64,000 nucleotides of DNA from Flagellimonas meridianipacifica. Lineage in GTDB: Bacteria > Bacteroidota > Bacteroidia > Flavobacteriales > Flavobacteriaceae. The stretch covers positions 2,046,001-2,110,000 of the forward strand of contig NZ_PVYX01000001.1 in assembly GCF_003001695.1 (NCBI RefSeq). Direction: 5' to 3'. The notes beneath the pieces were generated by a model. The model saw only the letters and a list, made by a program, of their open reading frames with translations, was not told the origin of the DNA and made no database searches. How positions within the stretch are numbered: position 1 is the first letter of the stretch; each line of letters starts with the position of its first letter. The position numbers were made by a program, and so were the translations under genes. Shown here piece after piece: positions 31,667-40,728 of the stretch.

Positions 31667-32239
31667 ATGAAACTGAAGTTTGCTTTTTTGTTTTCGCTTT
31701 TCATTTTATCTGCGATTTCAGTATCTGCCCAGAAAACCCCAGCAAATGAGGGAACATATCTCGGGGTATCTGTGCAAGCCTATCCTGCTGGAATTATTCC
31801 CACTGTAAATCTGGAGACGTATTTAAATGAAAAATCTTCACTCTTGTTTAGGTTGGGAGCCAATTTTACAGATAGACAAGACTTCAGCGATGTAAACCTG
31901 ACGGAAGAAGGAGAGGGTTTTGGAGGCTCGATAGGGTTTAGAAAGCATTTTCCTTTAAAAACCGGAAAAATCGTGGCAGGACTGATTACGGATTTATGGA
32001 GTTTGGAAATTGATTGGACCGATGTTGGGCCAGCGGACAACCCAATTTCTGGTACCACAGATATTCTGGTATTGCAACCCTATTTGGAAGGGGGTTACTT
32101 TCTACCCATAAAGAATTCTTCTTCGCAAATTGGTCTCACCCTTGGATTTGGGCGTGAAATCAATATTGTTACAGATGGCGATGAGGTGGCACAGGACTTT
32201 ATCGCAAGTATTGCTCTTCAGTTTATGTTTGGCCTTTAG
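31667..32239 (+). CDS. Small outer-membrane beta-barrel protein
   Basis: A 190-residue exported product (MKLKFAFLFSLFILSAISVSAQ) with barrel-like strands (NEGTYLGVSVQAYPAG, LLFRLGANFTDRQDF, GFGGSIGFRKHFPL, PYLEGGYFLPI, QIGLTLGFGREINIV, and the final SIALQFMFGL). It starts 1 bp after the ATP-grasp stop. Its partner in function is unknown. Confidence 0.75.
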   Translation: MKLKFAFLFSLFILSAISVSAQKTPANEGTYLGVSVQAYPAGIIPTVNLETYLNEKSSLLFRLGANFTDRQDFSDVNLTEEGEGFGGSIGFRKHFPLKTGKIVAGLITDLWSLEIDWTDVGPADNPISGTTDILVLQPYLEGGYFLPIKNSSSQIGLTLGFGREINIVTDGDEVAQDFIASIALQFMFGL

Positions 32240-32250
32240 GTTTTGATTTC

Positions 32251-32955
32251 ATGAAAAGGAATTTGAAATTTTCGTTTCTTATTCTTTTTATGGGCTTAAG
32301 CAGTCCAGCTTTTAGCCAAACTCCGAAAGTGAAGTTTCTTCCAGAGGATTTTCGAGCTTCCGATTACGAGAAATATTCTTTGAAGAAAAAATTTCCAAAA
32401 GAAATAGAGGCTCAAGTACTAACTGCCCTGTCTTTTTATCCACAATTGCTGGATACTCGCATTAAGTTTCGATTCAAAAAGAGAAAGACCCCATTGACCT
32501 CAAGGCCCAGAATAATGCACGTCTTCTTGCCTAAAAAATGGCGAACCTACATAATTACAATCAGCTCGGAAACTACTGAGAGTTTTGCTCCGATTTTATT
32601 CTCAAGGCTTCCATATAATGCGCAAATAGGAGTATTGGGTCATGAAATTGCCCATGTTCTGGAATATAGGACACAAACCAGTTTTCAGTTGATTGCCTTG
32701 GGTTTCAAACTGGGAAACCCTCATTTTACCGATAAGTTTGAATTTAGGACAGATGAGCGCACCATATCCCACGGCTTGGGATATCAACTGTTTGGTTGGA
32801 GCTCTTTTGTCCGTAAAGAACTTAAGGTAGCCGAATGGAAAGGTGCTTCGGAAGTATTGGAATCAGGAAATATTCCAGAGGCAAAAGAACGTTATATGAA
32901 TCCCAAAACCATTAAAAAATACATGGTTGAAAATCCCATTTATGACATCAAGTAA
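32251..32955 (+). CDS. Exported putative metallopeptidase (HEIAH)
   Basis: A 234-residue exported protein (MKRNLKFSFLILFMGLSSPAFSQ) with the zinc motif VLGHEIAHVLEY; HEIAH is at residues 131-135. The FEFRTDERTISHG segment 30-40 residues later has an Asp/Glu that could be the third ligand. This resembles the gluzincin pattern, but no close peptidase family is recognised. Last gene of the LysE-DinB-NRDE run. Confidence 0.7.
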   Translation: MKRNLKFSFLILFMGLSSPAFSQTPKVKFLPEDFRASDYEKYSLKKKFPKEIEAQVLTALSFYPQLLDTRIKFRFKKRKTPLTSRPRIMHVFLPKKWRTYIITISSETTESFAPILFSRLPYNAQIGVLGHEIAHVLEYRTQTSFQLIALGFKLGNPHFTDKFEFRTDERTISHGLGYQLFGWSSFVRKELKVAEWKGASEVLESGNIPEAKERYMNPKTIKKYMVENPIYDIK

Positions 32956-32971
32956 GAAGTCATTATGTGTT

Positions 32972-33721
32972 TTAAGACCTATATGCTTGAATGGCCTCAT
33001 TAAAAAACGTTATTGCTTCTTTCTTATTAGTGCGGAAAGCTGGAAGAACGGCACCTTTAAAACCATCATCCACCCAGTGTCCTTTGCTTAAGGGTTTGAA
33101 GTTAGAAGTGTCCAAACCTGTGTGTCCGTGATAACCGCTGATATAAAAATAATAATCATCCATAAGTGAATCAGGAATGGTGAGCCCCATGCCTACTGCG
33201 GTTTCCAAATCCTCGTCCAAAGGTGAGAAAGCCCCAGTGTCAAAATGGTGTGGCCAAATTCGAATGTCAGAACTCAAGTGATTTTCTTTTAAGACCTCGG
33301 AAAGGACCGTATTACCCATTATTCTTAATTGAACCAGCTCCTCCACTTTCTCCGGATTGTTATGCTGGAATGTTTCATCTGTACCCATTTGATAAGGAAG
33401 ATCATAATGAAGCTTGTATTCATAGGTTTTTGAAGAATTCAAATGGGCCGAGACTTCTTTTAACCAGTTGACCACCTCTTCATGTGATTTTCCATGAAGG
33501 GCAAATGTTTTTGGTTCACCAGATACCCACTTCAAGGAAAAACTGGGATAGTCCAAACAAAGTTTAGTTCTTTTCTGGTCCAAAGGCCATGTTTCAAGAC
33601 CCTTTTCTGTGTTCGAAAAGGCCAAGTTGGTGTGACTGTCATCCTCTTTTTTTTCCAAAAAACTGATTGCTGTTGTGGCTAGGTACTGTGCTGCCAAATG
33701 CAGCTGCATGGGCATGTCCAT
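32972..33721 (-). CDS. Conserved hypothetical cytosolic protein
   Basis: A 249-residue soluble protein without signal peptide or membrane span. The phrase IRIWPHHFDTGAFSPLDED and the GYHGHTGLDTSNFKPL tail are distinctive, with several His residues that could bind metal. I do not recognise the family. It is convergent with the HEIAH gene and follows ypdA on the same strand after a terminator, so it probably has its own promoter. Confidence 0.75.
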   Translation of the reverse strand: MDMPMQLHLAAQYLATTAISFLEKKEDDSHTNLAFSNTEKGLETWPLDQKRTKLCLDYPSFSLKWVSGEPKTFALHGKSHEEVVNWLKEVSAHLNSSKTYEYKLHYDLPYQMGTDETFQHNNPEKVEELVQLRIMGNTVLSEVLKENHLSSDIRIWPHHFDTGAFSPLDEDLETAVGMGLTIPDSLMDDYYFYISGYHGHTGLDTSNFKPLSKGHWVDDGFKGAVLPAFRTNKKEAITFFNEAIQAYRS

Positions 33722-33745
33722 ACTATTGGTTTAAGGTTGTCTTCT

Positions 33746-33774
33746 AAAAATAAGGATTTATGGCCTTATTTTTT
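33746..33774 (-). terminator. AT-rich hairpin terminator after YpdA-like gene
   Basis: AAAAATAAGG (33746-33755), loop ATTTATGG, CCTTATTTTT (33764-33773) form a perfect 10-bp stem with built-in A and T tracts on both strands. It lies just after the minus-strand ypdA-like gene and just before the next minus-strand ATG. Confidence 0.65.
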
Positions 33775-33779
33775 CAGAA

Positions 33780-34763
33780 TCAAGCCCTTGGGACCAATTG
33801 CATTTTTTCCAAAATCGATCTTATGATGATTTCGGCATGAATTCTTGAATTCTCAATGAACCATTTATGGGTTTCCATGCCTCCGCATATGACGCCTGCC
33901 AAATAAAGCCCCTCAACATTCGTTTCCATGGTATCTGGATTGTATTGAGGTAGTCTTTTTTCATCATTGGAAAGTTGGATGCCAAGCTGTTCCAAAAACT
34001 CGAAATTGGGCATATACCCTGTCAAGGCGAGGACAAAATCGTTTGGTAAATTGATTACTCCATCAGGTGTATCAACAATAAGCTCCTCCTCAAGAATTTC
34101 TTTTACTGTGGAATTGTAATAGGCCTTGATACTTCCCTCTTCAATGCGGTTGATGATATCCGGTCTAACCCAATACTTTACTCGCTGACCAACTTCCGGA
34201 CCTCGAATAATCAAAGTTACATCTGCTCCCTTTCGGTAACATTCAAGTGCGGCATCAATAGCTGAATTGCTTGCCCCTATCACCGCCAATTTTTGACTTG
34301 CGTAAAAATGTGGGTCTTTGTAATAGTGCGAGACTTTGGGTAAATCTTCGCCAGGAACATGGATTTTATTTGGTAAATCATAAAATCCCGTGGCCACAAT
34401 AATATTTTTAGTCCTATACCTATTTTTGGAGGTGTTGACGACAAAAGAATCTTCATATTTCTCTACATCATCTACGGATTCAAATAGATGAATATTGAGT
34501 TTGTTTGAAGTGACAATTCTCCGATAGTACTCCAAGGCTTCATTCCGTTTGGGCTTGGCCTCTTTACTAATGAAAGGAATATCATCAATTTCCAGTTTTT
34601 CAGATGAGGAGAAAAACTGCATGTTTATGGGATAATTGAAAAGGGAATTTACAATGGTTCCTTTTTCAATAATTATATAGGAGAGTCCTTTTTTTTTGGC
34701 CTCCAAACCACAGGCTATACCTATTGGGCCTCCACCAATTATAGCCAAATCATAATCCTGCAT
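33780..34763 (-). CDS. ypdA: YpdA-like FAD/NAD(P) reductase (putative bacillithiol disulfide reductase)
   Basis: A 327-residue flavoprotein of the thioredoxin-reductase-like group with no CxxC redox pair, as in YpdA. The N-terminal FAD fingerprint is DLAIIGGGPIGIACGLEAKKKGL, the NAD(P) fingerprint is LAVIGASNSAIDAALEC, and the C-terminal FAD segment is NVEGLYLAGVICGG. Characterised YpdA proteins reduce bacillithiol disulfide with NADPH. No bacillithiol synthesis gene lies in the window. ATG 34763 overlaps the rpe stop by one base (TGATG), so rpe and ypdA are cotranscribed. Confidence 0.85.
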   Translation of the reverse strand: MQDYDLAIIGGGPIGIACGLEAKKKGLSYIIIEKGTIVNSLFNYPINMQFFSSSEKLEIDDIPFISKEAKPKRNEALEYYRRIVTSNKLNIHLFESVDDVEKYEDSFVVNTSKNRYRTKNIIVATGFYDLPNKIHVPGEDLPKVSHYYKDPHFYASQKLAVIGASNSAIDAALECYRKGADVTLIIRGPEVGQRVKYWVRPDIINRIEEGSIKAYYNSTVKEILEEELIVDTPDGVINLPNDFVLALTGYMPNFEFLEQLGIQLSNDEKRLPQYNPDTMETNVEGLYLAGVICGGMETHKWFIENSRIHAEIIIRSILEKMQLVPRA

Positions 34764-35422
34764 CACGAGATTTCATCTTTAAGGGCCGATATAGTAGCGG
34801 TAGGGTCTTCGCTTCCAAAGACAAAACTACCTGCAACCAATACATCAGCTCCAGCTTCAACTAACTTTTTGGCATTTGTCGTACTTACACCACCATCAAT
34901 TTCAATTAATGCCTGAGAATTTTTCTTTTCAATTAGGTTTTTAAGGTTACTAACCTTTTTGTAGGTGTTTTCGATGAAGGATTGTCCTCCAAAACCTGGA
35001 TTCACACTCATTACACAAACCAAATCAATATCTTGGATAATGTCTTCCAAAAGATTGACGGAAGTATGTGGGTTCAGTGCAACCCCAGCCTTCATATCTT
35101 CTTCATGGATAGCATGTACCGTACGATGTAAATGATTGCATGCTTCAATATGTACGGTCAAGTTATCACTACCCAGCTCAGCAAAGGTTTTAATATAGCG
35201 GTCTGGTTCAACAATCATTAAATGTACATCCAATGTTTTTTGGGTATGTTCAGCCATGGATTTTATAACCGGCATCCCAAAGGAGATGTTGGGGACGAAA
35301 ACGCCATCCATTACATCCAAATGAAACCAATCCGCCCTACTTTGGTTGACCATTTCAATGTCCCGCTGCATGTTGGCAAAATCGGCTGCAAGTAAAGAAG
35401 GGGCTACCAAACGCTCACTCAT
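34763..35422 (-). CDS. rpe: Ribulose-phosphate 3-epimerase
   Basis: A 219-residue TIM-barrel enzyme, normal length, that interconverts ribulose-5-phosphate and xylulose-5-phosphate in the pentose phosphate pathway. The signatures are clear: WFHLDVMDGVFVPNISFG, LDVHLMIVEPDRYI, VMSVNPGFGGQSFI and IEIDGGVSTTNAKKLVEAGADVLVAGSFVFG, with the metal and catalytic Asp/His residues in place. A TACTTTTG -7 box lies 22 bp upstream. Cotranscribed with the YpdA-like gene. Confidence 0.97.
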   Translation of the reverse strand: MSERLVAPSLLAADFANMQRDIEMVNQSRADWFHLDVMDGVFVPNISFGMPVIKSMAEHTQKTLDVHLMIVEPDRYIKTFAELGSDNLTVHIEACNHLHRTVHAIHEEDMKAGVALNPHTSVNLLEDIIQDIDLVCVMSVNPGFGGQSFIENTYKKVSNLKNLIEKKNSQALIEIDGGVSTTNAKKLVEAGADVLVAGSFVFGSEDPTATISALKDEIS

Positions 35423-35443
35423 CGTTCATTTTGTTTTAGGGTA

Positions 35444-35482
35444 CAAAAGTAGCGAAATGAATCGGTATGCTTTTATACCGAT
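35444..35482 (-). promoter_or_regulatory. rpe promoter with inverted repeat
   Basis: CAAAAGTA (35444-35451), TACTTTTG on the minus strand, is an exact -7 box 22 bp before the ATG. ATCGGTAT-N6-ATACCGAT (35461-35468/35475-35482), a perfect 8-bp inverted repeat, covers the -33 position. It may be an operator, or the weak terminator of the upstream small gene. Confidence 0.55.
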
Positions 35483-35651
35483 AGCCGAGTAGCGATTCTT
35501 ATTTCTTAATGGTTCAAGATGGATTCTTCTGTCTGTTCAAACATTAAAAAAATTGGATAGGGACGTCTACTCTTTAAAAATAATCAATGTATGGGGATAA
35601 CCTTTTTTCTGTGGTCGTACGAGTATCTGCCTCATCGCTTCTTGATTTTTT

Positions 35652-35858
35652 TTATTGGAAAATGAAGCGTATCCACCTTTTCCATACTGGAGGTTTGAGT
35701 GCATGTCCATCATTTGATTTTTGCAATTCACTTGTTTCTGCATATGGGTTCGACTCAATTTCCAAGGTTTTGGAAGGAATAACCAATTGTATCAAACGAT
35801 ACCATATATATAATAAAGCCAGTGCAGCTAAAATCACTATTGTCCAAAAGGCGATCAT
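35652..35858 (-). CDS. Small single-span membrane protein
   Basis: A 68-residue product with an N-terminal span (MIAFWTIVILAALALLYIWYRLIQLVI), a polar middle rich in Glu/Ser/Asn, and a basic aromatic tail (PPVWKRWIRFIF). The pattern is protein-like and the start is plausible, but no family is recognised. It lies 170 bp upstream of the rpe promoter. Confidence 0.5.
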   Translation of the reverse strand: MIAFWTIVILAALALLYIWYRLIQLVIPSKTLEIESNPYAETSELQKSNDGHALKPPVWKRWIRFIFQ

Positions 35859-36111
35859 GTGATAAAACTAGAGGTTATGCTTAAAAGAATCCTGTCTAAT
35901 TGATGTATGCTGAAAGAAGTTTGATTAAACCCTATATCTACTTGACGATTTAAAGACCGAGCTACACCAATACTGTTTTCCGTTTTTATCAATTCATATA
36001 CCTCAACCGTCAATTGGTGATTTGAGCCAATAAAACAATCTATACTTTGAGTGGCTAATCAAGGAAATTTTAAAAACTGGTAGTAGCCTAAATCTTATCC
36101 GTTTGATAAAA

Positions 36112-36654
36112 ATGAGTAAAAGAAATGTTTTTAGTTTGGTTTTTTTGATTCTATTTATGTCCATAGTACATGCGCAGCGAAGTAATGCTTCCTTTGGTGT
36201 ATTACCTATATACAAGGTAAATGGATATGGAATTAGTGGGAATTTCAACTATTATCATAATGCTACGGATTATTTTCAAATATCACTGGTGGCTGCCTTT
36301 TCCGAAGAACAGCCTAACTCTGCTGCAGCATTCCCATTTGAGGATTATCTGGTAAACCTTGGCTATTTCACTACAGTTTTGACCTCTACGAAACGAGGAA
36401 TATCCATTTTTTTTGGTGGCGGACCTTCGTTGGGATATGAAATTATTAATGATAATATGGTTGAGGTCTCTTTTGGAGTTCAAACTCCAGAAAGTACATG
36501 GGTCTATAGAGCTTTTGCGTCCTTTGAGATGAATTTTTACTTGACGGACTCTTTATCATTGATAGTACCCACCACGGGTATATACCACTACAATAGCGAG
36601 GTTGAGGAGATAAAGTTGCTCTTAGGATTGGGAATCCGTTTTTATTTGAATTGA
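36112..36654 (+). CDS. Small exported beta-barrel protein
   Basis: A 180-residue product with a signal peptide (MSKRNVFSLVFLILFMSIVHAQ) and barrel strands (GVLPIYKVNGYGISGNFNYYHN, YFTTVLTSTKRGISIFFGGGPSLGYEI, RAFASFEMNFYLTDSLSLIVP, LGLGIRFYLN). It resembles conjugal-transfer TraO-type barrels in length and strand pattern, but this is weak. ATG 36112 is preferred over the TTG at 36103. It is isolated between small genes and rpoD. Confidence 0.7.
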   Translation: MSKRNVFSLVFLILFMSIVHAQRSNASFGVLPIYKVNGYGISGNFNYYHNATDYFQISLVAAFSEEQPNSAAAFPFEDYLVNLGYFTTVLTSTKRGISIFFGGGPSLGYEIINDNMVEVSFGVQTPESTWVYRAFASFEMNFYLTDSLSLIVPTTGIYHYNSEVEEIKLLLGLGIRFYLN

Positions 36655-36720
36655 TGTGTAAATGAGAATTTACCAGTATTTAGACGGGGGATTTTTATGG
36701 AGAAGAGCTTATAAATGAAA

Positions 36721-36745
36721 AAACTCCGGTAATCAGCCGGAGTTT
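36721..36745. terminator. Bidirectional terminator between barrel gene and rpoD
   Basis: AAACTCCGG (36721-36729), loop TAATCAG, CCGGAGTTT (36737-36745), a perfect 9-bp stem with an A tract before it. The minus-strand T run is stronger, so it mainly serves rpoD. Confidence 0.8.
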
Positions 36746-36867
36746 ATTCATCAATCAAAAAACGAACAGTCATGATAAACTGTTATAGGGTTACAAATTA
36801 CAACTTTCTTGCCAAAAAACCAATTTAAGGTTTGTTTAACTGTAATTTGTGGTAATAATTAGGTCAA

Positions 36868-37731
36868 TTACCCCAGATAGGTCTTTAAAATTTTACTTCT
36901 GGAGGTGTGCTTCAACCTTCTAATAGCTTTTTCCTTTATTTGTCGAACACGTTCTCTGGTCAAGTCAAAAGTCTCACCAATTTCTTCCAAGGTCATGGAG
37001 TGTTGCCCCGCTAAACCAAAGTATAGCCTGATAACATCAGCTTCTCTTGGTGTCAAAGTTTCCAAGGCGCGCTCAATTTCGGTACGCAAAGACTCATGCA
37101 ACAATTCCTTATCTGGATTTGGAGATTCACCACTTCGCAATACGTCGTACAAGTTGGAATCCTCACCATCAATCAATGGTGCATCCATGGATACGTGTCG
37201 TCCAGAGTTTTTCAAAGATTGTTTAACATCTTCAACAGTCATGTCCAATTCTTTGGCAATCTCTTCTGCCGATGGCACACGTTCATGAGCTTGCTCCAAG
37301 AAAGCAAAAGTCTTATTGATTTTGTTGATAGAACCAATCTTATTCAATGGCAAGCGAACAATACGGGATTGTTCTGCCAATGCCTGAAGAATGGACTGAC
37401 GAATCCACCATACGGCATAGGATATGAATTTAAATCCACGGGTTTCATCAAAACGCTGCGCGGCTTTAATCAATCCCAAGTTTCCTTCATTTATCAAATC
37501 GGGAAGCGTCAATCCTTGGTTTTGATACTGTTTTGCAACAGAAACCACGAATCTGAGGTTGGCTTTAGTTAATTTTTCCAAGGCTATCTGGTCTCCCGCT
37601 TTGATTCGCTGTGCCAATTCTACTTCTTCATCGGCAGTAATCAAATCCACCTTACCGATTTCCTGTAAATACTTGTCCAACGATGCGGTTTCCCTATTGG
37701 TAACCTGTTTTGTAATCTTTAACTGTCTCAT
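36868..37731 (-). CDS. rpoD: Primary sigma factor RpoD/SigA
   Basis: A 287-residue sigma-70 with the short form typical of Bacteroidota, lacking the long region 1.1 and the non-conserved region of E. coli RpoD. Region 1.2 is [25 protein letters not shown]. Region 2 holds [26 protein letters not shown] and [21 protein letters not shown]. Region 3 has [13 protein letters not shown], and region 4 is [15 protein letters not shown] through [27 protein letters not shown]. It recognises the TAnnTTTG/TTG promoters seen in the window. A terminator separates it from pnp. Confidence 0.97.
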   Translation of the reverse strand: MRQLKITKQVTNRETASLDKYLQEIGKVDLITADEEVELAQRIKAGDQIALEKLTKANLRFVVSVAKQYQNQGLTLPDLINEGNLGLIKAAQRFDETRGFKFISYAVWWIRQSILQALAEQSRIVRLPLNKIGSINKINKTFAFLEQAHERVPSAEEIAKELDMTVEDVKQSLKNSGRHVSMDAPLIDGEDSNLYDVLRSGESPNPDKELLHESLRTEIERALETLTPREADVIRLYFGLAGQHSMTLEEIGETFDLTRERVRQIKEKAIRRLKHTSRSKILKTYLG

Positions 37732-37843
37732 TTAATTTCCCTTCAATATTTAGTTCGTGAGCAGAGCTCATTAGTTTATACGTAGGAAACTTCAAAAAGT
37801 TACAATTTGATAAATTTTATTTGAAATATTTTTTGTAAATGAA

Positions 37844-37872
37844 AAAACCCTGGATGATTGTCCAGGGTTTTT
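37844..37872 (-). terminator. Intrinsic terminator of pnp
   Basis: AAAACCCTGGA (37844-37854), loop TGATTG, TCCAGGGTTTT; on the minus strand the stem is followed by TTTTTTC. It lies about 20 bp after the pnp stop codon and 110 bp before rpoD. Confidence 0.85.
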
Positions 37873-37892
37873 GATACATATTAAAAAGAGGT

Positions 37893-40115
37893 TTAATCTC
37901 TTCTTGGTTTTCGATCACGATTGTCGTTTCTACGATCACCGCCACTTCTACGATCACCTTTATCACGTCTTGGAGGTCTTTCTACATACCCCTCTGGTTT
38001 TGGCAATAAGGCTTTTCGTGAAACCTTTTCCTTTTTGGTCCTTGGATCCAAACCAAAATACTTTACATCGATTACATCACCAAGATTCACAACATCGGTT
38101 ACTTTGTCCGTACGTTCCCAAGCCAATTCAGAAACGTGCAGCAGTACCTCGTTACCAGGAGCTTCGTTATATTCAACTACGGCACCAAAGTCAAGCAATT
38201 TAATCACCTTCACCTCATAAATACTCCCCACTTCAGGTTTGAACATAACGGCGTCGATTTTTGCGATTACAGCATCAATACCCGCCTGGTCAGTACCTAA
38301 AATCTCAACAATACCTTCTTCAGTATCTGGGTCTTCGTTGATAACAATGGTAGTATTGGTCTCTTTTTGCAATTCTTGAATTACTTTTCCACCAGAACCG
38401 ATAACTGCACCAATATATTCACCAGGAATAATTTTGGTAACAATTTTTGGAGCATAGGATTTAACCTCTGGTCTTGGAGTCTCAATGGTGTCTGTCAGGT
38501 GCTTCAAAATATGTAAACGCCCGTCTTTGGCCTGCATCAAAGCTTTTACCAAGATTTCATACGAAAGTCCTTTTACTTTAATATCCATTTGACAAGCGGT
38601 GATACCATCAGAAGTACCGGTCACTTTAAAGTCCATATCTCCCAAGTGGTCCTCATCACCTAAAATATCGGAAAGTACTGCGTATTTGCCTGTTTCGGTA
38701 TCGGTAATCAATCCCATGGCAATACCAGAAACTGGTTTTTTCAATTGTACACCAGCGTCCATAAGTGCCATAGTTCCAGAACAAACAGTGGCCATAGAGG
38801 AGGAACCATTAGATTCCAATACTTCGGATACTACCCTTACAGTATATGGGCAGTCATCAGGAATCATACCTTTAAGCGCTCGCTGTGCAAGGTTTCCATG
38901 ACCTACTTCTCTACGGGATGTTCCACGAATTGGTCTAGCTTCTCCAGTTGAAAAAGGAGGGAAGTTGTAGTGCAAATAGAAGGTTTCTTCGCCCTCATAA
39001 GATGGCATGTCGATCACATTGGCTTCTCTGGAAGTTCCTAAAGTCACCGTGGCCAAAGCTTGGGTTTCTCCTCTGGTAAAAATGGAAGAACCGTGAACAG
39101 ATGGTAGATAGTCCACTTCGCACCAGATGGGACGAATTTCATCCGTCTTTCTTCCATCCAAACGTAGGCCTTCCTCCAAGGTTAGGTTACGTACAGCTTC
39201 TTTTTCCGCTTTGTAAAAGTATTTTGAGACCAAGTCTCCAATTTCTTCCAATTCCTCTTCAGAAAATGCTCCTTTAACCTCTTCTTTAATAGCCTCGAAA
39301 GCTGCACTACGCTCATGCTTGGCGGAACCTGCCTTGGCGATGGCATATACTTTATCATAGGTAAGACCGTGAACTTTCTTTTCAAGTTCTTCGTCCTCAA
39401 CCTCAGGGTCGTATTCACGAGTCTCTTTCTTTCCGAAAGCTTCTGCCAGTTTAAGTTGTGCCTCACACTGTACTTTAATAGCTTCATGAGCAAATTTGAT
39501 GGCCTCAACCATTTCCTCTTCAGAAATCTCGTCCATTTCACCCTCAACCATCATTACAGAATCCGCAGAGGCGCCGATAACCATATCAATATCTGAATCT
39601 TTAAGCTGCGCTCTGGTTGGGTTAATAATCAGTTCTCCATTGACTCTACCCACGCGAACCTCTGAAATAGCACATTCAAATGGAAAATCTGAAAGTTGGA
39701 TGGCTGCTGAAGCAGCAAGTCCTGCCATTGCATCGGGCATAACATTTTCATCATGGGACATCAATTGAATCATCACCTGAGTTTCGGCATGATAATCCTT
39801 GGGGAATAATGGTCTTAGTACCCTATCCACCAAACGCATCGTCAATACTTCGCCATCACTTGGTCTAGCTTCACGCTTAAAGAACCCTCCAGGATAACGT
39901 CCGGCTGCTGCAAATTTCTCTCGATAATCCACAGTTAGTGGTAGAAAATCGACATCACTTTGTTTGTAATTGGAAACAACTGTACATAGCAACATACATT
40001 TGCCAGATTGGACCACAACAGAACCATGGGCCTGTTTGGCCAATTTTCCGGTTTCGATAGAAATCTCCCTACCGTCACCGAGGTCAATGACCTCTTTAAA
40101 AGTTTTTGGAATCAT
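37893..40115 (-). CDS. pnp: Polyribonucleotide nucleotidyltransferase (PNPase)
   Basis: A 740-residue phosphorolytic 3'-5' exoribonuclease of normal length. Two RNase PH cores lie at about 10-230 and 320-545 (catalytic-core phrases [16 protein letters not shown] in copy 1, and [17 protein letters not shown] with SVCSG-like [13 protein letters not shown] in copy 2). They are followed by a KH domain ([23 protein letters not shown]) and an S1 domain ([20 protein letters not shown]). The C-terminal tail is rich in Arg and Asp ([14 protein letters not shown]). It follows rpsO after 189 bp with a hairpin-rich leader, as in many bacteria, which suggests post-transcriptional control. Confidence 0.98.
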   Translation of the reverse strand: MIPKTFKEVIDLGDGREISIETGKLAKQAHGSVVVQSGKCMLLCTVVSNYKQSDVDFLPLTVDYREKFAAAGRYPGGFFKREARPSDGEVLTMRLVDRVLRPLFPKDYHAETQVMIQLMSHDENVMPDAMAGLAASAAIQLSDFPFECAISEVRVGRVNGELIINPTRAQLKDSDIDMVIGASADSVMMVEGEMDEISEEEMVEAIKFAHEAIKVQCEAQLKLAEAFGKKETREYDPEVEDEELEKKVHGLTYDKVYAIAKAGSAKHERSAAFEAIKEEVKGAFSEEELEEIGDLVSKYFYKAEKEAVRNLTLEEGLRLDGRKTDEIRPIWCEVDYLPSVHGSSIFTRGETQALATVTLGTSREANVIDMPSYEGEETFYLHYNFPPFSTGEARPIRGTSRREVGHGNLAQRALKGMIPDDCPYTVRVVSEVLESNGSSSMATVCSGTMALMDAGVQLKKPVSGIAMGLITDTETGKYAVLSDILGDEDHLGDMDFKVTGTSDGITACQMDIKVKGLSYEILVKALMQAKDGRLHILKHLTDTIETPRPEVKSYAPKIVTKIIPGEYIGAVIGSGGKVIQELQKETNTTIVINEDPDTEEGIVEILGTDQAGIDAVIAKIDAVMFKPEVGSIYEVKVIKLLDFGAVVEYNEAPGNEVLLHVSELAWERTDKVTDVVNLGDVIDVKYFGLDPRTKKEKVSRKALLPKPEGYVERPPRRDKGDRRSGGDRRNDNRDRKPRRD

Positions 40116-40127
40116 AAAAATAATCTT

Positions 40128-40145
40128 ACTCGGAACGTTCCGAGT
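40128..40145 (-). promoter_or_regulatory. 18-bp perfect palindrome in pnp leader
   Basis: ACTCGGAACGTTCCGAGT reads the same on both strands and lies 12 bp upstream of the pnp ATG. In RNA it would form a 7-bp hairpin with an ACGT loop close to the ribosome-binding region. It may be a site for PNPase self-control or a DNA operator. Confidence 0.6.
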
Positions 40146-40234
40146 CGTTAAACATTTGGTCTACCGCCTTCCGGACGGTCGGGTTGTGTTGTTGTGTTGA
40201 CCAATGAAAAACTGAATGTAGCTTTTTCAGTATA

Positions 40235-40251
40235 TCCTGGAGCTACCAGGA
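40235..40251 (-). other. Hairpin in rpsO-pnp spacer
   Basis: TCCTGG-AGCTA-CCAGGA is a 6-bp stem in the spacer, without a T tract on either side. With the palindrome at 40128 it makes the pnp leader strongly structured. It may be an RNase-cut hairpin. Confidence 0.4.
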
Positions 40252-40280
40252 AATGCGGTTCAAAACGAACCAAAATAAAA

Positions 40281-40298
40281 GGGAGGCCAAGACCTCCC
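40281..40298 (-). terminator. Terminator of rpsO
   Basis: GGGAGG (40281-40286), loop CCAAGA, CCTCCC (40293-40298). On the minus strand the stem is followed by TTTTATTTTGG. It is 7 bp past the rpsO stop; partial read-through into pnp is possible. Confidence 0.75.
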
Positions 40299-40304
40299 CT
40301 ATAT

Positions 40305-40574
40305 TTATTTTCTAATACCTAGTTCTTTGATTAGAGAACGGTATTTTTCAATATCTTTTTTCTTTAGGTAATCCAAAAGGCTTCTCCTTTTACCTACCAA
40401 TTTCACCAAAGAACGCTCAGTTGCATAATCTTTGTGGTTCTTTTTAAGGTGTTGCGTCAAGTGGTTAATACGGTAGGTGAACAGAGCAATCTGTCCTTCC
40501 GTAGAACCTGTGTTTTGTTCGGAACCTCCGTGTTTCTTGAAGATATCCGCTTTTACTTCTTTAGATAAATACAT
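40305..40574 (-). CDS. rpsO: 30S ribosomal protein S15
   Basis: An 89-residue protein, standard length for S15. The signatures are HGGSEQNTGSTEGQIALFTYRINHLTQHLKKN and LVKLVGKRRSLLDYLKKKDIEKYRSLIKELGIRK. S15 binds 16S rRNA helix 22 early in assembly of the small subunit. It precedes pnp on the same strand, the common bacterial order. The promoter has a TATCTTTG -7 box 55 bp upstream. Confidence 0.98.
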   Translation of the reverse strand: MYLSKEVKADIFKKHGGSEQNTGSTEGQIALFTYRINHLTQHLKKNHKDYATERSLVKLVGKRRSLLDYLKKKDIEKYRSLIKELGIRK

Positions 40575-40606
40575 TCCAATATTATTTTAAATGATTTTTA
40601 TGTATT

Positions 40607-40636
40607 TGATTGTCTTTCAATCAGCGTGCAAAGATA
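40607..40636 (-). promoter_or_regulatory. rpsO promoter and leader hairpin
   Basis: CAAAGATA (40629-40636), TATCTTTG on the minus strand, is an exact -7 box. The leader begins with TGATTG-AAAGA-CAATCA (40607-40623), a 6-bp hairpin near the transcript start that may stabilise the mRNA or take part in S15 feedback. Confidence 0.6.
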
Positions 40637-40728
40637 ATCCTTTTTTTAGATTGAAAAATTTTTTCAATGCGAATTAAACCTTTTTGAAAAGTTCTGGTCA
40701 TAGAGACAAATCCTAAAATTCAATCATT

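Noticed and set aside
35567..35862. Overlapping frames of 63 and 91 codons around the small membrane protein
   Set aside because: They are in other frames of the 35652-35858 gene, which has the better membrane-protein composition.
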